From Anncaliia algerae PRA339 (Eukaryota > Microsporidia > Tubulinosematidae), in assembly GCA_000385875.2 (NCBI GenBank), contig KK365139.1, positions 127,575-154,088 on the forward strand: DNA of 26,514 nt, in the 5' to 3' direction. This document shows positions 19,101-26,514 of this stretch, piece after piece. Positions within the stretch are counted from its first letter, which is position 1. Each line of letters begins with the position of its first letter. The notes below the pieces were generated by a model. It ran no database searches. It was not told the origin of the DNA and saw nothing but the letters and a program-made list of their open reading frames with translations. The translations under genes were made by a program, and so were the position numbers.

Positions 19101-20582
19101 ATGTTGCGCATCATACTTTTATTTACTTTGTCATTAAATGCGTCTGCTGCAACAACAATGAATCTCGAAGATAGGATAAATCACGAAAATAAAATTTACG
19201 ATGATTTTAAAATCATGTACACAAGTAAAAAAAATTTTACCAGTATTTTAAATGAATTGGAGGCCAATTTACGAGTAATTTCTAAGTATCTTGAAGAATT
19301 TAACGGTGATTCTTTAAAACTAAAAAAATCTTACATAGAACTGAAAAGTCTTCTTAAACAAAACAAAATATACTTGGCAAAAACTTTTCAAATGTGCACT
19401 TTCAAAAATCCTATAGAAGATAGTTTTAGATTTAATGAAGCAATTAAAGATATTCAAGAATCTAAATTAACAAATAATTCTTGGGCAAAGATTTTAGTGA
19501 AATTAACCCAAAATGTACATTATGATTTTTATATTATTTGTAAAAGAGGTAGTAGCATTTCTGAAGAACATAATTTTTTATTACTTGGCATAACTAAAGA
19601 TTGGAAATGCGATTTATTAATGGCAAAAATAGATTTAATTGTTCAAAAATTATCGCTATTTAAAGATCTATTAAAAAGTTTTAAAATTAAGTTAGAAAAT
19701 ATAATATACTTTATAAAGTGTCTTGAAGTTTTCTCCTCGTATACAACGCTCGAGGGAAAATATTTTAAACAATCTTTAAAATTTTATAATGAAGAAACTC
19801 AAAATATTTTGGTGACTTTAGACTCTTTAAGCGGAAAATATTTTTCAAGTTTGAAAAAAGAAGATTTGCACACATATATGATTGAGACTTATTTTGATTC
19901 TCAAGAACTTAATGTTTTCCCTCGCCCAAATTGGAATTTTTTGAACTTAAGATTTTTGAAATATTATTATCTGTTTCAAAATTTACTAAAGATTGTGCAA
20001 AATATTGGCACTTTACAAGGGATAAATGATTGTTCAATCTTTATTAAATGTCTCAAAACAAGTCAATATCCATATAATATATCTTTTCATGAGCATAATA
20101 TTAAAAATATTCTCTCATTTGGAATTGATGAGAGATGTCTTATAAAAATCGAAACAATTTTTTCCAAATTTAACAGGAATATTAGAACTCAATTTCACGA
20201 TTATTGCACTAAAAATGAAGTGTTTTTAAAAAAATTGATTAGCAAGAATTTATTTTCAATAATATCAGATATATTTAAGTATTATTTAAAATTATGTAAT
20301 CCGCATTTAGATGAGGATAAAAAATCAGAAGCAAAATTTAAAATTCAAAACGCATTGGAAAATATGTTTAAACTGCAATTGGAACTAAAAATTCGTGGGT
20401 TCATTTTTTTAGAGAAATATTATTGGATTTATGAGGGGGAAGTTTTAGATTTTTATGAAACGATATCTTGCAAATTTGTAAACTCCTTTGAATTGGATGA
20501 TATGAAAAGAAACGTACGCATTCAAAACAAGAAAATTGAATTGTTAAAAATATATGATAACACTTTTATAAGGGAAATTTAG
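19101..20582 (+). CDS. Large presumably secreted helical protein, paralog A, frameshifted near its end
   Basis: A 493-residue ORF with a clear signal peptide (MLRIILLFTLSLNASA, probable cleavage after ASA at 16), then a Lys/Leu/Ile/Phe-rich, mostly helical protein with no further membrane segment. It is homologous from end to end to the protein at 23680-25314. Shared blocks include ENKIYDDFKI near residue 30, KYYYLFQN near 287, YYLKLCNP near 394 and FLEKYYWIY near 436. The ORF ends at TAG 20580-20582, about 50 residues short of its paralog, but the missing tail is encoded just downstream in another frame (see 20576-20734). Either the gene has recently lost its tail or one base is missing from the assembly. 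No known domain was recognised. The signal peptide and fast divergence suggest a lineage-specific secreted or surface family. Confidence 0.85.
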   Translation: MLRIILLFTLSLNASAATTMNLEDRINHENKIYDDFKIMYTSKKNFTSILNELEANLRVISKYLEEFNGDSLKLKKSYIELKSLLKQNKIYLAKTFQMCTFKNPIEDSFRFNEAIKDIQESKLTNNSWAKILVKLTQNVHYDFYIICKRGSSISEEHNFLLLGITKDWKCDLLMAKIDLIVQKLSLFKDLLKSFKIKLENIIYFIKCLEVFSSYTTLEGKYFKQSLKFYNEETQNILVTLDSLSGKYFSSLKKEDLHTYMIETYFDSQELNVFPRPNWNFLNLRFLKYYYLFQNLLKIVQNIGTLQGINDCSIFIKCLKTSQYPYNISFHEHNIKNILSFGIDERCLIKIETIFSKFNRNIRTQFHDYCTKNEVFLKKLISKNLFSIISDIFKYYLKLCNPHLDEDKKSEAKFKIQNALENMFKLQLELKIRGFIFLEKYYWIYEGEVLDFYETISCKFVNSFELDDMKRNVRIQNKKIELLKIYDNTFIREI

Positions 20583-20734
20583 AATTATATTTTGATATTT
20601 TTTCTGGAAAGAATTTTTGCTGTAGATTAAGTAAGATTTTTTTAATAGAATTATACCAAAAATTGAATGATTTAAGTGAGAAATTGGTTAAAGAAGGAGA
20701 AAATGAATATTTGTTTAGCAGGTATAAGGCTTAA
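20576..20734 (+). pseudogene. Out-of-frame C-terminal tail of paralog A
   Basis: In the -1 frame relative to the ORF ending at 20582, 20579-20734 is open for 51 codons and starts LELYFDIFSGKNFC, aligning with LELFFDVFSTNNIC of paralog B, then KIFL, then a LSEKLVKEG segment matching LSKELIRGR. With this tail paralog A would be about 543 residues against 544 for B. No correctly phased slippery heptamer was found at the junction, so programmed frameshifting is not supported. A one-base loss near the T4 or A3/T3 runs at 20564-20580, real or a sequencing error, explains it best. Confidence 0.8.
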
Positions 20735-23679
20735 AATATATATATTTAGGATGGTTAGTTTTATGATTAATTTAATTAAAGCAAGAGATTTTATTTATAT
20801 ATTGCAAAGGATCGTTAATCTTAATGATTTGTTAAATTAATTTGTATTTGGATTAATTGTAATCATCTTAAATTTATATTTTGGAACATATAAATATAAC
20901 TACTTAGCTTGCATACTAATTAAAACCCTTTAAAATATGCTAAACATAACACAAAATATTTTACAATCAAGTTGTCTATGAATATTAAATTACAAATTAC
21001 CACTTCAGAAATATTTTAATATACGATCAACGAACATTCTATGCTCTAGTTGATATGTTTTAAAATATTTAAATTCTTGATGAAATTGACATAAGACAAA
21101 AAATTAATGTCGTAAGATTGTTTATTAAAGTGTTTTAATCATCTTTCTGGTTTCTCTTGTTTCATATGCATTCCCTCATAAAGTTTTTACATTTATTATT
21201 AAAATTACCCAATAAAAATCGCCGTAAACCCTATACCTTATGATAATGACAACTTTTATCAGTAATTTAGATTCTGCTTTTTCAACAAAAAAAAATTATT
21301 TAATAAAATAAGCATTATAAACGATAACAAAATTAGCATATTCCAATTTTGAATCCAAAAGATAATGTTGTATGTGAATTCCAATTTAAGCACGTATATA
21401 TTTTTAATTAGAAACTATTTCTGTATAAAGTACAAAGGATATAGAAATGTACTTAGGAATAAAATAATGGTATTAAAAAAATATAGTAGTTTGTATCATT
21501 TACATAATACTGTAGGATTATTAAACTTAACAATTTTTATAAAGCAAAATCAAATTTCATATTGTTTTAGCTGAATTGTATTCCCAGAAAAATTATATGC
21601 ATTGATTCGATTTCTCTCATGTCCTGGCGATACAGAATTAAGATTAAAAATTGAATACTGTTATATTAGGATTGGTACAAACAAAATACAAACTCCAAAA
21701 AATTTTTGAGGATTTTTTCACTTCCAGATTTTTATAGCATTCCTTTTAAATTTGTAAATTATTTTAGAACTATTTTCTAAGAAATTCCATGTACTTCAAC
21801 TCTTTTAACAAAATCAAGCTTTAAAGCTATTATTATGGTTTATTAGTTTTATTGCAAATGTAATTTCTCGAAGAATTAATTAAAATATTAGCTTATAAGA
21901 AGAGAAAATGAAGGGGATGGAAATTTTAAATAAAACTAATTATCAAAAGTTTAATTAAAATAGAAATATATCTCTATCTTTGCAAGTTATCCTTTTAGAA
22001 AAAAGTTAACCAACAAATATGACAATATATATTGAAATATATTTGTCTTTTTTTAAAAGTTGAATATTTATGGGAAAGGTATTAAACTTAAACATCTTCG
22101 TAATATTGCTAACACAGACTTCTTAAAAAAGAGAGATAAAAAATTATGTTTATGAATTTATATTTCTTTTTTAGATATTTTTATTGAGATTAAGACAATA
22201 ATTTCTAATTTTGGCCAGCAAATATACTATTTTTAAATCGTTATATGATTGGCAAATTTAAATAAAACTGCTTTTAAGACAAAATTAAATAATTATACGA
22301 GAACATATCGATAATAAAATAAAAATATGAAGATTATTATTCTTAATATAGTAAAAGCTGAAAAAATTTAATTTAAAAATGGCTATAATATTATCTAGAG
22401 AAGTAGTTAAAAAAACAAGACTTTATTAGGTTGTACGATATTTGATTTTGCTTTTTAAAAATAAATTAAATTTTTTGATTGAGATAGTTAATAATTCTGT
22501 AAAGCTACATAGGTTTTTTTATTAATATATTGAACATAATTTAAAAACAATTTGGTCAAATTAAAAAAACAAAAAATCAAACATATGAACGAAGGAGCCA
22601 ATTTTCATATGTATGAATGCCGCGTTGGCGATTTAAAGCTATATTTTGAAAGCATTAATATGATTTAAGCATAATATAAACAAAAATTTAAAAATATATT
22701 GGCTAAGAATATAATCTCAGGAGTTCTGTTTAAAATATTTATTGTGAAATTGTAAGCTACCAATTCCTTGCAAATCACTAAACCTCACAATCTATTTTTT
22801 ATAGCTAAAAATTCCAATGCCTCACAATTATGTAATGCAATTCTGCCAGATTGATAAAAATTTAAACAAAATATATTTAATTTTGGCTAAATGATTAAAA
22901 CTCATTCATAATCGTTGCCTCATTTTTATTTAGAAAATATAAGCAATAAAATTTGGATGTATTCTATGATATGTGTTGTTTATGTTGTTCAAAATTCTTT
23001 TCATATATTCTACAATTAATCCCTACACTTAACCTAGAAAAAATAAGCCTAATTAATTATAGTAATTTATATGCCCATTTACTCTAATTTAATTATCTAA
23101 AACTCTATAACTTTTAAATGTTGTATAGTTTGCTTTTTTTATCTATTTAGAATTTTTTGATTATTTTTATCATGCTAAATCATCATTTTGTTTATTTTTC
23201 CATATTTATATAATCATATAAGTTCCTTTAAGAATAAAATAAATAAGCATTATCAATTTTTTTATATTTGAATTTTTCATTGTTCTCGCACAGTTCAAAT
23301 CATGAATATTTTTAATTTAAATAAATTTTCATTTTTATTGAATTTATCGTCATTTTTGACATATTACGCGTCATTATTATATATTTGACATTAATAATTC
23401 AACCTCTAAAATTCAACACCTCTCTTGTAAATTAATATAAATGCTCTTTTTTAGGCCTCATTTTTTACTCCGAAACTTGCTTTTATTTCAAAATATTCAA
23501 GCTTACAAAAATAAAATATTCATGATCCAGAAATTCCAAATAAAATGTATTATGCTTGGTCAAAGTTATTAAAAAATTTATGAAATAAACCTAATTAATA
23601 CTGCAAAAAAATTTTATGGCGGTTGCCTTTTTTGTAATAATTAATCAGATGTAGTTTTGAAACGAAATAAATTAAACCC
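20735..23679. other. Intergenic, nothing recognised
   Basis: 2.9 kb of A+T-rich DNA between the two paralogs. The open frame at 21365-21574 (plus) has noise-like composition. No transposase motif, RNA gene or long repeat was recognised, and the flanks of the two paralogs show no obvious shared sequence. Confidence 0.55.
23677..23679 (+). promoter_or_regulatory. CCC motif abutting the start codon of paralog B
   Basis: CCC directly precedes the ATG at 23680. A C-rich motif close to the start is a known hallmark of microsporidian genes. Similar runs occur at 17358-17361 and, on the minus strand, at 6827-6825. Confidence 0.45.
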
Positions 23680-25314
23680 ATGTATTGCTTTTTTATAGTA
23701 TTTGTAGTGCCACTAAAAAGATCTGCATCGCTTCAACTAAGGCTTGAGAAATACTTAGATGAAGAAAATGAAGCATACGACGATTTCAAAATATTATGCG
23801 AGCATAGAGGTATTTTTAATGCTGTATCTTGTGATTTAGAACAATATTTTAATATTTTCACTGAATATGAAAGAAATTTTGAAGGAACTTACGGCAAAGA
23901 TTTAAAGTTGTGCGAGAAAATTATGAAATTAATCGTAAATAAACCAAATACTTACATTAAAAACATTCATTTTAAAACTTTTGAAAGGTTTTTGACTAAA
24001 CCATTTGAAATTTTGCACATGATCCCACAAGAAAATATGACTTTTATTAAATGTAATGCTTGGGGCAAATTTTTGGTCGAATTATTACAAGCCTTGCAGC
24101 GTAGAATGGAAGTATTGCACAAAAAAGAAGACTATATTATCGATTATAAAAAATGTATTACCGAAATTATTGGAAAAAGATTAAAGCTATTTGAAACGCT
24201 AGAATTAAAAGTAAGATTGAACATGTTACAAAAATCTATTTTGAATTATAGAAAGAAAATTGAATCTTTTGCAACTAAAATAAAAATTATTATTAATTTT
24301 ATCAAAAATCTTGAGCTATTATTTTTATTGGAATCTTATGAAGTAGATGCTTGTCAAAAATCCGTAAAATCATATCAAGAGTTGTTACAAAGAATCGTGA
24401 AAAAACTTGAATCATCAAGAGTATATTTAAAAATCATTGATACTGACAGTTTACATGCAGAGCCGACGATTAGAAACCCCAACTCAATGGGGATACAAAA
24501 TTTATATTTTAAAAATAATGATAACTGTAATATGAAATTTTTGGAATATTACTGTTTATTTCAAAATTTTGTAAAATTTGTTGAAAATTTAAATATTTTA
24601 CATTCAAGAGATGAAAAATCGTCACTGTATAATTGGATTAAACTTCCCTCATATGAAACCTATCGCATTTATAACAATACAAAAAGGAAAAACTTTTTAT
24701 TTTCGTTTATAATTGATAACCGTTCTTACACACAATTTGAGAGAGTATATAAAGAATTCATCTTAAATTCAACATTAGAATTCAACCAATATTGTAAAAA
24801 AAATGTAAGAATCATAAAAAACATATTGAATGAAAATCTTATTCATTCTGTGAATAATATAGGTAATTATTATATGAGATTGTGTAATCCAGATAAGAAA
24901 TCGCCAAAAAAATCAAAGGTAAAATGTGATGGTAGAATTTTATTGGAAAAGGCAATTAAAAAGGTATTAAAGTTTAAATCAGACATAGAGAATATTTCTC
25001 TAAACTTTTTAGAAAAATATTTTTGGATTTATAAGGAGAAAGAAATTTTAGAGTTTTTTGAAAGTATTTGTAAGGAATATTTAAATAATAATCAACTAGT
25101 TGATCCATTAAGTCTTTTTTATATTGAAAAACAGATTGGTGAATTCTCCAAAATGTTTGTAGAACACTATAATAAGGATAGGTTAGAATTATTTTTTGAT
25201 GTCTTTTCAACAAATAATATATGTTTCAGGTTCAACAAAATTTTTTTAAGCAAGCTACTTAAGAAATTAAAAGTATTAAGCAAAGAATTAATAAGAGGAA
25301 GGAAACCAGGATGA
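23680..25314 (+). CDS. Large presumably secreted helical protein, paralog B
   Basis: A 544-residue protein, full-length relative of the gene at 19101. An in-frame TAA at 23668 and the CCC directly before the ATG support this start. The N-terminus (MYCFFIVFVVPLKRSAS) is hydrophobic for about ten residues and acts plausibly as a signal peptide, though shorter than in paralog A. The remainder is Lys/Leu/Glu-rich and predicted helical by eye, with scattered Cys and no other membrane segment. Conserved blocks with A: ENEAYDDFKI near residue 30, EYYCLFQN near 289, YYMRLCNP near 397, FLEKYFWIY near 443 and LELFFDVF near 505. Composition is A+T-rich like its surroundings, so no recent transfer is indicated. 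Function is unknown. Divergence between A and B suggests an old duplication within a family that probably has more members elsewhere in the genome. Confidence 0.9.
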   Translation: MYCFFIVFVVPLKRSASLQLRLEKYLDEENEAYDDFKILCEHRGIFNAVSCDLEQYFNIFTEYERNFEGTYGKDLKLCEKIMKLIVNKPNTYIKNIHFKTFERFLTKPFEILHMIPQENMTFIKCNAWGKFLVELLQALQRRMEVLHKKEDYIIDYKKCITEIIGKRLKLFETLELKVRLNMLQKSILNYRKKIESFATKIKIIINFIKNLELLFLLESYEVDACQKSVKSYQELLQRIVKKLESSRVYLKIIDTDSLHAEPTIRNPNSMGIQNLYFKNNDNCNMKFLEYYCLFQNFVKFVENLNILHSRDEKSSLYNWIKLPSYETYRIYNNTKRKNFLFSFIIDNRSYTQFERVYKEFILNSTLEFNQYCKKNVRIIKNILNENLIHSVNNIGNYYMRLCNPDKKSPKKSKVKCDGRILLEKAIKKVLKFKSDIENISLNFLEKYFWIYKEKEILEFFESICKEYLNNNQLVDPLSLFYIEKQIGEFSKMFVEHYNKDRLELFFDVFSTNNICFRFNKIFLSKLLKKLKVLSKELIRGRKPG

Positions 25315-25786
25315 TTTAGATTTCTAATTTTTAAAATTATAATAAAGTAAATTTTTTAAATAATTTAAATGAAACATGGAAAGTATTAATGCATAACATA
25401 GCCCAAATATTTTCTATAAATCATTTAAAAACCTTTAAGGTTTGCTATATCATTTGCTTATATTCTATCATAAAATCTTTTTAGATACTACTAGGTTGTT
25501 ATTGCATCAATTCGTTGACCATTTTAATATTAATTTAAGGATAAAATATCTTTTAAAACAATAAGTTAAAAAAGATTTCTCGCGCATGTATAAAAAAAAC
25601 TTTTCAATAAATTTAAAATTGACAAACATGTTTTCCATTCAAATTGATTTCATTTTTTATTTTTTTTCATTAATTTGTGCAAAATTATCGTTTTGCTTCT
25701 CAAAAAATGTGATTAATCACAAAGTAGATAAAAAATATTCAAGAATAGAAAAGCCAAACAATTAGAACAATTTAAGAGTAATTTAA
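25315..25786. other. Intergenic, nothing recognised
   Basis: A+T-rich 3' flank of paralog B. No terminator-like hairpin or other feature was recognised. Confidence 0.5.
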
Positions 25787-26119
25787 AGCAAAGAAGAAAC
25801 GACAACATGGATTAAAAGACATGAAATCCAATATTCTGCTCCACAAGAAATTTAAATTTACATAAAAATTGTCCCAGATGCAATACTCGATATTCAGAAA
25901 ACAGGTATCAGAACAATGAAAAGAGTATTTAAAAAAATATTTAAAGTCCACAACCACGATACAAGAAAAATATGTGAAATCAAATATAAAGGTTTTTCAA
26001 CAGGAAACTTTGATTTTAAATGTAAAAAGAAACTTTTAAACATTCAAAAAGAGTTCAATTGTCAAATCGAAGCTACTCTATCATACATAATAAGATATAA
26101 TGTTGGGGCTATATGGTAA
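25787..26119 (+). pseudogene. Possible decayed gene with one internal stop
   Basis: The frame is open from 25787 to the TAA at 26117-26119 except for one TAA at 25853-25855. The part from the ATG at 25916 (67 codons, basic, containing KICEIKYKGFSTGNFDFKC) and the part before the stop (containing TWIKRHEIQYSAPQEI) have somewhat coding-like composition. No family was recognised and no start motif is visible. It may be a transposon remnant or chance. Confidence 0.25.
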
Positions 26120-26514
26120 TTTTGGGAAATAGTAAAGAATATTTAAAAAATGCTGATTTATTGAATATATTTTTCTTCTTTGAAATATAAATTAATCACT
26201 ACAAAAGACAATTAAGATGCATAGGAATAAAGGCAATACTTAATATTTATTATTTTCAGTAGAATAATAAATGTTTGTGCTTCAAAAAATGATCTCTGCG
26301 AGAATAGAGGTAATTTAATATTATGATTCGGGACTTATATACGTGTTTAATAGCTTACTATATTTCAAGGCGAAGAAAAATTCAAGAAACTAAAGAATAA
26401 AGTAATAAAATGAACCTATGAAATGTTTTTTAGAGGGCTTGAATATTCTTAAATCAAAAGTAATTGATATTATGCCTTATCAGAGTTGAGATGAAATCTT
26501 TATCAGGAGACAAA
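26120..26514. other. Intergenic, nothing recognised
   Basis: A+T-rich DNA to the window edge. No ORF, RNA gene or repeat was recognised. Confidence 0.5.

Noticed and set aside
20564-20582. Programmed -1 frameshift in paralog A
   Set aside because: GGGAAAT and AAATTTA heptamers are present but neither is in the phase needed for slippage from the upstream frame.
21365-21574. 69-codon plus-strand ORF
   Set aside because: Noise-like composition; no start motif or homolog in the window.
24974-25213. 79-codon minus-strand ORF
   Set aside because: Antisense shadow of paralog B.
25772-25957. 61-codon minus-strand ORF
   Set aside because: Overlaps a somewhat better plus-strand frame and has no supporting signal.

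Overview
The window looks like a gene-poor, very A+T-rich (about four fifths A+T by eye) stretch of a eukaryotic parasite genome, most likely a microsporidian with an expanded genome. The evidence is a short intronless eukaryotic/archaeal-type peptidyl-tRNA hydrolase 2, intronless genes, C-rich CCC motifs within 10 nt of several start codons, TATA-like boxes a dozen or two bases from ATGs, duplicated lineage-specific genes, and decayed Merlin/ISXO2-type transposases. The genus cannot be decided from the sequence alone.

Layout. 1-378 (-): 5' end of an ORF running off the window, with a weak resemblance to retrotransposon Gag. 545-1025 (+): Merlin/ISXO2 transposase fossil. 2517-3209 (-): zinc-finger gene, copy 1. 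4441-4830 (+) and 5441-6043 (+): two more transposase fossils with a microsatellite nearby. 6612-8418 (-): two more copies of the promoter-like cassette that precedes the Gag-like ORF, each leading only a short reading frame. 8749-9441 (-): zinc-finger gene, copy 2. 11663-11807 (+): transposase fossil. 12376-14858: direct tandem duplication of a unit of about 1.2 kb holding old decayed coding blocks. 14962-15856: a second tandem-repeat region interrupted by 137 N. 15920-16296 (+): the best-preserved transposase fossil. 16721-17116 (-): PTH2, the only clear housekeeping gene. 17367-17588 (+): small acidic secreted protein. 19101-20734 (+) and 23680-25314 (+): two paralogous proteins of about 540 aa with N-terminal signal-like segments, the first broken near its 3' end by a frameshift. 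The rest is A+T-rich intergenic DNA with nothing recognised.

The genes do not form a pathway. The picture is one conserved gene (PTH2), two lineage-specific duplicated families (a cysteine-rich/C2H2-like zinc-finger pair, and a large helical presumably secreted pair) and a graveyard of DNA transposons. The most informative observations are the frameshift in the first large paralog, the His-to-Tyr change in one zinc finger, the repeated promoter-like cassette, and five separate transposase fossils all on the same strand.
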